Shown here in pieces: positions 57,081 through 64,000 of a DNA stretch of 64,000 bases. The first letter of the stretch is position 1. The number at the start of each line of letters is the position of its first letter. Origin of the DNA: Solirubrobacterales bacterium (GTDB lineage Bacteria; Actinomycetota; Thermoleophilia; Solirubrobacterales; 70-9); NCBI GenBank assembly GCA_025964255.1, contig JAOPZF010000120.1, forward strand, positions 1 through 64,000, read 5' to 3'. Below the pieces are notes generated by a model. It was not told the origin of the DNA. It worked only from the letters and a program-made list of their open reading frames with translations, and did not search any database. Made by a program: the position numbers and the translations under genes.

Positions 57081-58442
57081 ATGAACCACTCATCCCCGTC
57101 GATTCCGCTTCGCAAGGCGCATCGGCGCCTGCGCGCACTGACCGCCGCGGTCGCCACCGCCGCGGTCGCGGCACTGGCCACCGGAGGCGCGCTCGCGAGC
57201 TCCGCGGCCGCCGACACCCCCACCGCTCCCCCACCGGTGACGGTCCTCACCCATGGCAGCAATATCGGTAAGGGCGACTTCTTCGTCTCGCCCTTCGGCG
57301 GCACGGCGACCTACGCCAATGGCCCCGAGATCCTCGACCAGAACGGCAACGTCGTCTGGTTCAAGGCGGTGCCGGCGGGCCAGGAGGCCTCCGACTTCCG
57401 CACCCAGACCTACCAGGGCAAGCCGGTCCTCACCTGGTGGCAGGGCACCGGCCTCGGCGGCCTCGCCCAAGGCACCGACTACATCTACAACGACAAGTAC
57501 CAGCAGATCGCTGCGGTGCAGGCGGGCAACGGGCTGAGCGCCGACGGCCACGAGTTCCTGATCACGCCGCAGAACACGGCGCTGATCCTCGCCTACACGA
57601 CGGCGACGGCCGACCTCACCTCGATCGGCGGCCCGGCCAACCAGACCGTGATCGACGGGGTCGTCCAGGAAATCGACATCAAGACCGGCAAGGTCCTGTT
57701 CGAATGGAACAGCGCCGACCACGTCCCCTACTCGCAGTCCGAGCAGCCGCTACCGGCCTCGCCGAGCTCCCCGTGGGACTGGTTCCACATCAACGCCGTC
57801 AAGCAGGACACCGACGGCAACCTGCTGATCGACGCTCGTGACACCTGGACGTCCTACAAGGTCGACCGTCACAGCGGGCAGATCATCTGGCAGCTCGGCG
57901 GCAAGGCGAGCCGGAACAACTTCAACATCCAGGCCGCTCCCGGCCAGGTGCTGAACAAAGCGGGCGTGATCACCGCCTGGCAGCACGATTTCGAGGCGCA
58001 GGGCAACGGCATCTACACCTTCTTCGACAACGAGTCGGCGGGGGTTGCCAACACCGGAGTCGACGCGACGGCCCAGTTCGGCTTCAGCCGCGCCGTGACG
58101 GTGAAGCTCGACCAGCGCACGCACACCGCGACGCTGATCAACTCGTTCAACCAGCCGGAGGGCCTGACCGCCCCCTCGCAGGGCAACAGCCAGCGGACTC
58201 CCGAGGGCAACACCGTCGTCGGATGGGGCTCACTCCCCTACTGGTCGGAGTTCTCCCCGAGCGGCCAACTGCTCTACAACGCCCAGTTCCCGACCGGCGT
58301 GAACAGCTACCGCGCCTACCTGCTCCCCTGGAACCCGAGCAGCAGCTCCGGCGGCCATGGCGGCCCCGGCTACCACCCCGGTGGAGGCTGGAACCACGGC
58401 CACGGCCCCGACTACAACCCGAGCCACAACCACCATCACTAA
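57081..58442 (+). CDS. Secreted arylsulfotransferase-like protein with Gly/His-rich tail
   Basis: 453 aa. A signal peptide (about 1-44, ending SSAAADTP) is followed by a beta-propeller-like domain of the Arylsulfotran_2/ASST family: YANGPEILDQNGNVVWFKAV, VVQEIDIKTGKVLFEWNSAD, DWFHINAVKQDTDGNLLIDA and ITAWQHDFEAQGNGIYTFFD. Members transfer sulfate between phenols, but the family also has uncharacterised branches. Catalytic His could be those of DWFHINA and WQHDFE. The last 35 residues are Gly/His-rich (HGPDYNPSHNHHH), suggesting metal binding. Ribosome-binding AAGGAAAGG lies before the ATG. Confidence 0.85.
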   Translation: MNHSSPSIPLRKAHRRLRALTAAVATAAVAALATGGALASSAAADTPTAPPPVTVLTHGSNIGKGDFFVSPFGGTATYANGPEILDQNGNVVWFKAVPAGQEASDFRTQTYQGKPVLTWWQGTGLGGLAQGTDYIYNDKYQQIAAVQAGNGLSADGHEFLITPQNTALILAYTTATADLTSIGGPANQTVIDGVVQEIDIKTGKVLFEWNSADHVPYSQSEQPLPASPSSPWDWFHINAVKQDTDGNLLIDARDTWTSYKVDRHSGQIIWQLGGKASRNNFNIQAAPGQVLNKAGVITAWQHDFEAQGNGIYTFFDNESAGVANTGVDATAQFGFSRAVTVKLDQRTHTATLINSFNQPEGLTAPSQGNSQRTPEGNTVVGWGSLPYWSEFSPSGQLLYNAQFPTGVNSYRAYLLPWNPSSSSGGHGGPGYHPGGGWNHGHGPDYNPSHNHHH

Positions 58443-58461
58443 CTAGGGCCAGCACTGACCC

Positions 58462-58497
58462 AAGCGCCCGTCGCTCGAAAGAGCGGCGGGCGCTTTT
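58462..58497 (+). terminator. Intrinsic terminator
   Basis: AAGCGCCCG...CGGGCGCTT stem with CGCTC-GAAA-GAGCG inside (GAAA loop), followed by TTT. About 20 bp after the stop at 58442. Confidence 0.85.
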
Positions 58498-58519
58498 GCG
58501 TTGGGCGCGAACCTAACCC

Positions 58520-58556
58520 GTTGTCCTTAGTCACCCACAGGGCTACTAAGGACAAC
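58520..58556. repeat. 12-bp perfect palindromic stem with inner hairpin, second copy of the plan at 45306
   Basis: GTTGTCCTTAGT (58520-58531) pairs with ACTAAGGACAAC (58545-58556); the loop has CCC-ACA-GGG. Sited 22 bp past the hppA stop between convergent genes. Confidence 0.6.
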
Positions 58557-58577
58557 AGGTTGCGGCGCCACTTCGGT

Positions 58578-60659
58578 TCAGAAATGGACGATCGGGATGA
58601 TCAGGATCGCGACGATGTTGGCCACCTTGATCATCGGGTTGATCGCCGGCCCCGCAGTGTCCTTGTACGGATCGCCGACCGTGTCGCCGGTCACCGAGGC
58701 GGCGTGGGCCTCGGAGCCCTTGCCGCCATAGGCGCCGTCCTCGATCAGCTTCTTCGCGTTGTCCCAGGCGCCGCCGCCGGCGGTCATCGAGATCGCGACG
58801 AAGAGGCCGACCACGATCACGCCGATCAGCAGGCCGCCGAGCGCGTCGACGCTGAGCAGGCCGACAATCACCGGCACGACGATCGGAATCAGGGCGGGCA
58901 GGATCATCTCTTTCTGAGCCGCCGCAGTGACGATCGCCACGGTCCGCCCGTACTCGGGTTTTTCCGTCCCCTCGAGGATCCCCGGGTGCTCGCGGAACTG
59001 TTTTCGCACCTCCTCGACCACCTGGCCCCCGGTTCTCCCGACCGCCTCGATCGCGAAGGCGACGAAGAGGTAGACCATCATCCCGCCGATGATCAGCCCA
59101 ATCAGAACGTCCGGGCTGGTCAGGTGGAATAACGAGTTCAGGTTGTAGCCCGCCGGGGCTTCGGCTCTCAGTTCCTCGCGGAACGCCGCGAAGAGGACGA
59201 GCGCGGCGAGCGCGGCCGACCCGATCGCGTAGCCCTTGGTCACCGCCTTGGTGGTGTTGCCGACCGCGTCGAGCGGGTCGGTGACGTTGCGCACCGCCTC
59301 CGGCATGTCGGCCATCTCGGCGATCCCGCCCGCGTTGTCGGTGATCGGCCCGAAGGCGTCGAGCGCGACGATCAACCCGCAGAGCGAGAGCTGGCCGACG
59401 ACCGCTATCCCGATCCCGTAGATGCCCGCCAGGTCGTTGGCGGCGAGGATCGCGAGGGCGATCACCAGCGCCGGCGCCGCCGTCGACTGGAAGCCCTGGG
59501 CGAGGCCGGCGATGATGTTCGTCGCGTGCCCGGTCTGCGACGCCGCGGCGATGCTTTTCACCGGCCGGAACCGGGTCGCCGTATAAAATTCGGTGATCCC
59601 GAAGAGCAGCGCGGTGACGGCGATGCCGATCACGGCGCAGAGCCAGAGCTCGGCCACGCTCACGGAGCTGGCCCCCGCGTTGGCGAAGCCGACCCGGAGC
59701 GGTTCGCTCATCATCCAGTGGGTGATCGGGTAGAACGCGGCGATCGAGAGTACCGCCGAGACGAGCAGCCCGCGGTACAGCGCGCCCTCGACCCTGTCGG
59801 AGGTCGTGCGCACGGCGAAGGCGCCGATGATCGAGGCGATGATCGCCACCCCGCCGAGCACGATCGGATAGATCGCCACCTCGCGGGCGAATTCCTGGTT
59901 GAAGGTGAGGACGCCGAGCAGCATCACGGCGACCGTCGTGACCGCGTAGGTCTCGAACAGGTCGGCCGCCATCCCCGCGCAGTCGCCGACGTTGTCGCCC
60001 ACGTTGTCGGCGATCACCGCCGGGTTGCGGGGATCGTCCTCGGGGATCCCCGCCTCGACCTTGCCGACCAGGTCGGCGCCGACATCGGCGGCCTTGGTGA
60101 AGATGCCGCCGCCGAGCCGGGCGAAGACCGAGATCAGCGAACCGCCGAACCCGAGCCCGATCAGCGCATCGACCGCGTCCTTGTCCCCCGTGCCGGTGAT
60201 CACGAGGATCCCGTAGTAGCCGGCGACGCCGAGCAGCGCCAGGCCGACGACGAGCAGGCCGGTGACCGAGCCGCCTTTGAAGGCGACGTCGAGCGCCGGT
60301 GGCACACCGCCCCGTGCCGCCTCGGCGACGCGCGCGTTGGCGCGCACCGAGACGTTCATGCCGATGAATCCGGTCGCGCCGGAGAGCGAGGCGCCGATCA
60401 GGAACCCGATCGCCGTCTTGTAGTTCTGCAGCAGCAACAGCAGCACCGCGATCGGCACCGCGACCGCGGCGATGATCGTGTACTGCCGGGTCAGGTAGGC
60501 CTGCGCCCCTTCCTGTACCGCCCCTGAGATTTCCCGCATGCGGTCGTTGCCGGGCGATTTGGCAAGCAACCGCTGGGTGATCAACAGTCCATATGCAACT
60601 GCGGCCCCAGCACAAACGAGTGCGACGACCACGCCATATTCCCTGAGAAAGCTGGTCAA
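58578..60659 (-). CDS. hppA: Membrane H+-pumping pyrophosphatase, K+-independent type
   Basis: Hydrolyses pyrophosphate to pump protons. 693 aa, about sixteen helices. Active-site loops: [22 protein letters not shown] (core [12 protein letters not shown]), [19 protein letters not shown], and [10 protein letters not shown]. The K+-dependence site reads [10 protein letters not shown] with Lys, where K+-dependent enzymes carry Ala (GNTTAA), so it should be K+-independent. TTG start with GGAG 7 bases before. Upstream of the start on the same strand are the rex/ligase genes, with a palindrome (60734-60759) between. Confidence 0.93.
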   Translation of the reverse strand: MTSFLREYGVVVALVCAGAAVAYGLLITQRLLAKSPGNDRMREISGAVQEGAQAYLTRQYTIIAAVAVPIAVLLLLLQNYKTAIGFLIGASLSGATGFIGMNVSVRANARVAEAARGGVPPALDVAFKGGSVTGLLVVGLALLGVAGYYGILVITGTGDKDAVDALIGLGFGGSLISVFARLGGGIFTKAADVGADLVGKVEAGIPEDDPRNPAVIADNVGDNVGDCAGMAADLFETYAVTTVAVMLLGVLTFNQEFAREVAIYPIVLGGVAIIASIIGAFAVRTTSDRVEGALYRGLLVSAVLSIAAFYPITHWMMSEPLRVGFANAGASSVSVAELWLCAVIGIAVTALLFGITEFYTATRFRPVKSIAAASQTGHATNIIAGLAQGFQSTAAPALVIALAILAANDLAGIYGIGIAVVGQLSLCGLIVALDAFGPITDNAGGIAEMADMPEAVRNVTDPLDAVGNTTKAVTKGYAIGSAALAALVLFAAFREELRAEAPAGYNLNSLFHLTSPDVLIGLIIGGMMVYLFVAFAIEAVGRTGGQVVEEVRKQFREHPGILEGTEKPEYGRTVAIVTAAAQKEMILPALIPIVVPVIVGLLSVDALGGLLIGVIVVGLFVAISMTAGGGAWDNAKKLIEDGAYGGKGSEAHAASVTGDTVGDPYKDTAGPAINPMIKVANIVAILIIPIVHF

Positions 60660-60733
60660 GTCACTTCTCCTCCGGTGGTGTGTAACCCGCCGGCGAGCCT
60701 ACCCCGAAATCGCGAAGTTTGAGCGAATTGTCT

Positions 60734-60759
60734 CTTTTGTCGGAGTTTTCCTACAAAAG
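60734..60759. repeat. Near-perfect palindrome between hppA and the ligase gene
   Basis: CTTTTGT-C-GGA-GTTT-TCC-T-ACAAAAG, one mismatch pair. It could be the terminator of the ligase gene or an operator of hppA; it does not match the Rex consensus (TTGTG-N8-CACAA). Confidence 0.45.
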
Positions 60760-60776
60760 GGGTGGGACGGGGAGAC

Positions 60777-61919
60777 CTAGGTCGGCGACCGGCCGTAAGT
60801 GCGGGCCGTCTCGGCAACCGCGTCGCGGTAAGCGGCCTCCAACGAGCCGGCCGACTCCACCGCGGCACGGAAGCGTTCGCTGCCGCCTTCGTCCGGGAGG
60901 TCGACGTCGATGCCGAGCGCGGCGCGGGCCGGCGCGGTCCAGCCGAGCAGTCCGTCGAGGTAGGCGCGCGTCTCGACCTCCTCCCCGGTCCGGAAGTCGA
61001 TCAGCTTGCCGGCGAGGCCGTAGCGGATCGCCCGCCAGAGGTTCTCCTCGATCTCCCGGTCGGCGAGCGGCGCGGCGGCGGTGCCCTCGTCGAGATCGAT
61101 CGCAGTTTGCGCGACGCAGGCGACGATCAGGCCGGCGAGCGCGCTCCCGTCCTCGCCACGCGTCTGCGCATCGCAGATCCGCACCTCGACCGTGCCGAAG
61201 CTGTGATGCGGGCGCACGCTCCACCAGAGCTGGGTCGACTCGACCACCGAGTTCGTCCGCTGCAGCAGGTCGACGAAGCCCGCGTATGTGTCCCAGTCGA
61301 CGAACGGCGAGGGGACGCCGCAGCGGGGGAAGGTCCGGGTGAAGATCTCCGAGCGCACGCTTGCCAGGCCGGAGTCGCGGCGGTCGAGGTAGGGCGAGTT
61401 GGCGGAAAGCGCGAGCAGCGGCGGCAGCAGCTCCCGCATCCGGTCGCAGACGACGATCGCCCGGTCGGCCCCGCGCACGCCGACGTGGACGTGGAGGCTC
61501 CAGGTGTTGTTGCGCTGGGCGACGTAGCCGAGTTCTTCGCGCAGCCGGCTGTAATGGGGCGTGTCGATGATCGTCTGGTCGAGGTAGCTCCCCCAGGGGT
61601 GCGTGCCCATCGCGCCTAGCGCCAGGCCCATCGAGTCGACCAGGGCGAAGAGGCGGGCGCGGCGCTCCGCTTGGAGGGCGACGGCCTCGGCGAAGGTCTC
61701 GGCGCGGCCGGAGCGGATCTCGACCTCCGAGGCGATCAGCTCCCCCGCCGCCGAATCGGCCAGCACCTCATCGAGGTCGCAGGCCGCCTTGACGTCCTCG
61801 TAGCGGTGCGCCAGCTCGAGCGTCTCGGGGTCGAGGATCGCGAACTCCTCCTCCAGCCCGATGGTGAAGTCGGTCGACTCCTCGAACCGCTCACGGGCGT
61901 CGTGCAGGTCCAACGTCAA
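60777..61919 (-). CDS. Glutamate-cysteine ligase-like carboxylate-amine ligase (GCS2/YbdK family)
   Basis: 380 aa of the GCS2 family: FTIGLEEEFAILDPET (first metal loop), ALGAMGTHPWGSY, TWSLHVHVGVRGADRA, LLPPLLALSANSPY and SFGTVEVRICDAQTRGED. Members make gamma-glutamyl amides, including gamma-glutamylcysteine; the exact amine is not given by sequence. The gene follows rex by 18 bp, next to a glutaredoxin-like gene, so a thiol-redox role is likely. Confidence 0.9.
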   Translation of the reverse strand: MTLDLHDARERFEESTDFTIGLEEEFAILDPETLELAHRYEDVKAACDLDEVLADSAAGELIASEVEIRSGRAETFAEAVALQAERRARLFALVDSMGLALGAMGTHPWGSYLDQTIIDTPHYSRLREELGYVAQRNNTWSLHVHVGVRGADRAIVVCDRMRELLPPLLALSANSPYLDRRDSGLASVRSEIFTRTFPRCGVPSPFVDWDTYAGFVDLLQRTNSVVESTQLWWSVRPHHSFGTVEVRICDAQTRGEDGSALAGLIVACVAQTAIDLDEGTAAAPLADREIEENLWRAIRYGLAGKLIDFRTGEEVETRAYLDGLLGWTAPARAALGIDVDLPDEGGSERFRAAVESAGSLEAAYRDAVAETARTYGRSPT

Positions 61920-61937
61920 GAGATCAGCTCGGGGCCC

Positions 61938-62606
61938 TCAGGCCAGGTAGAAGTACAGCGCGTAGAGCAGGTCGACCGCCGGGCTGGAGGTGTGGACGGT
62001 CACCTCCGGCGGCACCTGCAGCAGCTGCTCGGAGTAGTTGAAGATGATTTTGACGCCGGCTCCCACCAGCTTGTCGGCGACCCCCTGGGCGGCGGCGGCG
62101 GGGACCGCCAGCACCCCGACGACCACCTCCTCGTCGGCGATGATCTGCGCCAGGTCGTCGTCTAGCGGCCGCACCGTGACGTCGCCAATCTCTGTGCCGA
62201 CCTTCTCCTCGTCGACGTCGAAGACGGCGACGACCTGGAAGCCGTGGTCGGCGAAGATCGCCGAGGAGGCGATCGCCTGGCCGAGGTGACCGGCGCCGAA
62301 GAGCGCGAGGTTGTGTTGGCCCGCGGTGCGGAGGATCTTGCGGATCTCCGAGACCAGCGAGTCGACGTTGTAGCCGACGCCGCGCTTGCCGAACTTGCCG
62401 AAGCCGGAGAGGTCACGGCGGATCTGCGTCGGGTTGATGTGGGTGTACTCGGAGAGCTCCTGCGAGGAGATCGTCTCCCGTCCCATCTTGCGCGCTTGAG
62501 TCAGCACCTGCAGGTAGCGCGAGAGGCGCGCCGCCACTCCCAGTGAAAGGCGCTCGCCTTCGACCGGAAGCCCGGCTGCCTGGATCTCGTCGATCAAGTC
62601 GGCCAT
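61938..62606 (-). CDS. rex: Redox-sensing transcriptional repressor Rex
   Basis: Binds NAD(H) and represses respiratory and fermentative genes when NADH is low. 222 aa from ATG 62606. The winged helix (RLSRYLQVLTQARKMG, SSQELSEYTHINPTQIRRDL) is followed by FGKFGKRGVGYNV and the Rossmann motif LALFGAGHLGQAIASS. The C-terminal helix (VDLLYALYFYLA) forms the domain-swapped dimer. It overlaps the glutaredoxin-like gene by 13 bases. No Rex operator is seen in this window. Confidence 0.95.
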   Translation of the reverse strand: MADLIDEIQAAGLPVEGERLSLGVAARLSRYLQVLTQARKMGRETISSQELSEYTHINPTQIRRDLSGFGKFGKRGVGYNVDSLVSEIRKILRTAGQHNLALFGAGHLGQAIASSAIFADHGFQVVAVFDVDEEKVGTEIGDVTVRPLDDDLAQIIADEEVVVGVLAVPAAAAQGVADKLVGAGVKIIFNYSEQLLQVPPEVTVHTSSPAVDLLYALYFYLA

Positions 62607-62869
62607 GCCCCCACAGTATCGAGCCTGGCACGCACGGCCGCGTCGTCGTATACAAGCTCGGAGGCGACGATTCCGTCGATCTCGATCACCGGGATGCGCT
62701 CGAGGTGGCGGCGCAGCAGCAGTTCGTTGCTCTCGATGTCGACCTCGTGCAGCTCGAAGCGGTAGCCCTCGTCGTGCAGACCGACGAGTCTCTCGATCGC
62801 CTTCTCGCAGAGATGGCATTCCGGGCGGGAGTAGATGAGGACCTTCGCGAGGTCGTCAGTGTTCGTCAT
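62594..62869 (-). CDS. Glutaredoxin-like protein (DUF836)
   Basis: 91 aa, thioredoxin fold. YSRPECHLCEKAIERL carries a CxxC active site, and RIPVIEIDG has the cis-Pro. It overlaps rex by 13 bases and tsaD by 4, so translation is coupled; a redox role next to Rex is plausible. Confidence 0.85.
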   Translation of the reverse strand: MTNTDDLAKVLIYSRPECHLCEKAIERLVGLHDEGYRFELHEVDIESNELLLRRHLERIPVIEIDGIVASELVYDDAAVRARLDTVGAWPT

Positions 62870-63876
62870 GAGGCGGCCGCCATCTTTTCGCCGGTGGCGA
62901 AGGCGTCGAAGCCGAGGTAGTCGGGATAGGCCACCGGGGTCGCCCAGCGGGCAGCGGAGCCGATCATCGCCGCGTTGTCGGTGCAGAGGGTGATCGGGAC
63001 GAGCTTCAGCGCGATCCCCTGGCTGGCGCAGAGGCGGGCGACGGCGTCGCGCAGCGGGCCGTTGGCGGCGACACCGCCGCCGAGCGCGACCGCCTCCCAG
63101 TGGCCCTTCTTCAGCGCCCGCTTCAGCTTCGCGACGAGCTGATCGACGACCGCTTTCTGGAAGGAGGCGGCGAGGTCGGCGCGGCGGTCGGCGACGCCGT
63201 CGGGGCCGAGCTCCCGGCAGCGGTAGACGAGCGACGTCTTGAGGCCGGAGAAGGAGAAGTCGAGGCCGGGGTCGCGCTGCATCGCGACCGGCATCTCGAA
63301 CGCCTCCGGGTCACCGCTCTCGGCCTCCTTCTGGATCGCCGGACCGCCCGGGTAGCCGAGGCCGAGCAGGCGGGCCGACTTGTCGAAGGCCTCCCCGGCG
63401 GCGTCATCGAGGGTCTGGCCGAGCAGCTCGTAGCGCTCGTGGTCTCCGACCGCGGCGAGCAGGGTGTGGCCGCCGGAGGCGACGAGGCAGAGGAAGGGTG
63501 GCTCGAGCGGCTCGGGCTCGAGGAAGTTGGCGGCGACGTGACCCTGCAGGTGGTCGACCGGGATCAGCGGCAGCCGGCGCGCGGCGGCGATCGCCTTGGC
63601 GGTCGAGATCCCGACCAGCAGCGCGCCGATCAGCCCCGGCCCGGCGGTCGCCGCGACCGCGTCGATGTCGTCCAGGGTCACCCCGGCCTCTCCCAGGGCG
63701 GCCTCGACCACCGGCGCGGCCAGCTCGAGGTGGTGGCGCGCCGCGATCTCAGGGACGACGCCGCCGAAGCCGGCGTGGGCGGCGGCCTGCGAGGAGATCA
63801 CGTTCGACAGGATCCGGCCGCCGTCGAGCACGGCGGCGCAGGTGTCATCGCAGGACGTCTCGACAGCAAGGATCAC
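62866..63876 (-). CDS. tsaD: tRNA N6-adenosine threonylcarbamoyltransferase
   Basis: Makes t6A37 in ANN-decoding tRNAs. 336 aa: ETSCDDTCAAVLDGG at the N-terminus, metal His pair in VDHLQGHVAANFL, LVASGGHTLL, GLGYPGGPAIQ, and the last metal Asp in CTDNAAMIGSA. Normal length. 16 bases after rimI. Confidence 0.96.
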   Translation of the reverse strand: MILAVETSCDDTCAAVLDGGRILSNVISSQAAAHAGFGGVVPEIAARHHLELAAPVVEAALGEAGVTLDDIDAVAATAGPGLIGALLVGISTAKAIAAARRLPLIPVDHLQGHVAANFLEPEPLEPPFLCLVASGGHTLLAAVGDHERYELLGQTLDDAAGEAFDKSARLLGLGYPGGPAIQKEAESGDPEAFEMPVAMQRDPGLDFSFSGLKTSLVYRCRELGPDGVADRRADLAASFQKAVVDQLVAKLKRALKKGHWEAVALGGGVAANGPLRDAVARLCASQGIALKLVPITLCTDNAAMIGSAARWATPVAYPDYLGFDAFATGEKMAAAS

Positions 63877-63892
63877 GGCGCCTTCCGGTCTA

Positions 63893-64000
63893 TCAGTCCA
63901 GCCACATGATCAGCGCGTCCTCGCCGTTGTCGTGGTAGTAGCGAGGACGGACGCCGGCGGAGCGGAAGCCGAAGTATTCGTACATGCCGATCGCGCGCTG
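63893..64000 (-). CDS. rimI: Ribosomal protein alanine acetyltransferase RimI, 3' end only
   Basis: Only the last 35 residues are in the window. They read QRAIGMYEYFGFRSAGVR then RYYHDNGEDALIMWLD and a stop, the typical C-terminus of RimI/GNAT acetyltransferases. The rest lies beyond the window edge. It precedes tsaD as in many bacteria. Confidence 0.85.
   Translation of the reverse strand, partial: QRAIGMYEYFGFRSAGVRPRYYHDNGEDALIMWLD

Noticed and set aside
60734-60759. Rex operator upstream of hppA
   Set aside because: The palindrome is CTTTTGT/ACAAAAG, which does not fit the TTGTG-N8-CACAA consensus.

Overview
The window looks like a chromosomal segment of a GC-rich actinobacterium. The gene order alaS-ruvX-mltG-aroE-aroC-aroK/aroB-aroQ-pepQ, the many secreted proteins with GC-biased codons, and the fused enzymes (shikimate kinase with dehydroquinate synthase; an IscU-like domain with MnmA) suggest class Thermoleophilia (Solirubrobacterales-like). 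That placement is inference from gene content, not from a marker-gene search. No rRNA, CRISPR array, insertion sequence, prophage or replication origin is visible. Two tRNA genes are present.

Layout. 1-2.3 kb: an LtrA-like membrane protein (cut by the window edge) and an M42 aminopeptidase on the plus strand. 2.3-21.5 kb: a long minus-strand housekeeping block. It reads, in transcription order, M29-type aminopeptidase, formiminotransferase, small membrane protein, metallo-beta-lactamase-fold hydrolase, hisS, aspS, a small DUF2007-like protein, then a DUF559/AbiEi-like protein, IscU-MnmA fusion, alaS, ruvX, mltG, aroE, aroC, aroK/aroB, aroQ and pepQ. 21.6-30.9 kb: an accessory stretch with tRNA-Met(CAT), a possible toxin-antitoxin-like pair, a voltage-sensor-type K+ channel, a winged-helix regulator, two decayed camelysin/TasA-like genes, secreted proteins and dtd. 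31-41.4 kb: hydrolase, threonine synthase with a structured leader, a small XRE regulator, a structured intergenic RNA candidate, a divergent LeuRS, and a glycan locus (GtrA, GT39, GH92). 41.4-46.3 kb: a two-subunit ABC exporter, a glutamate-rich lipoprotein and tRNA-Gln. 46.3-52.9 kb: one compact minus-strand operon of two APC permease-UspA fusions, a small membrane protein, two TrkA-type RCK proteins and a flavoprotein reductase. 53-58.5 kb: secreted protein, ArsR/MFS divergent pair, DUF218 protein, arylsulfotransferase-like protein. 58.5-64 kb: H+-pyrophosphatase, then rimI-tsaD-glutaredoxin-rex-glutamate-cysteine-ligase-like genes.

The strongest candidates for something undescribed are: (1) a roughly 200-nt structured RNA on the minus strand at about 33.69-33.89 kb, with a good sigma70-type promoter, a multibranch fold closed by a 9-bp long-range helix, and a 14-bp terminal hairpin; (2) the neighbouring LeuRS, which lacks the TTRPDT editing motif and the C-terminal tRNA-binding domain; (3) a compact three-way-junction leader abutting the Shine-Dalgarno of thrC; (4) the APC-Usp/TrkA operon; and (5) a perfect 24-bp palindrome before the arylsulfotransferase-like gene. 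Also notable are a strong GAA preference for glutamate in secreted proteins and several promoters placed so that the mRNA would be leaderless.
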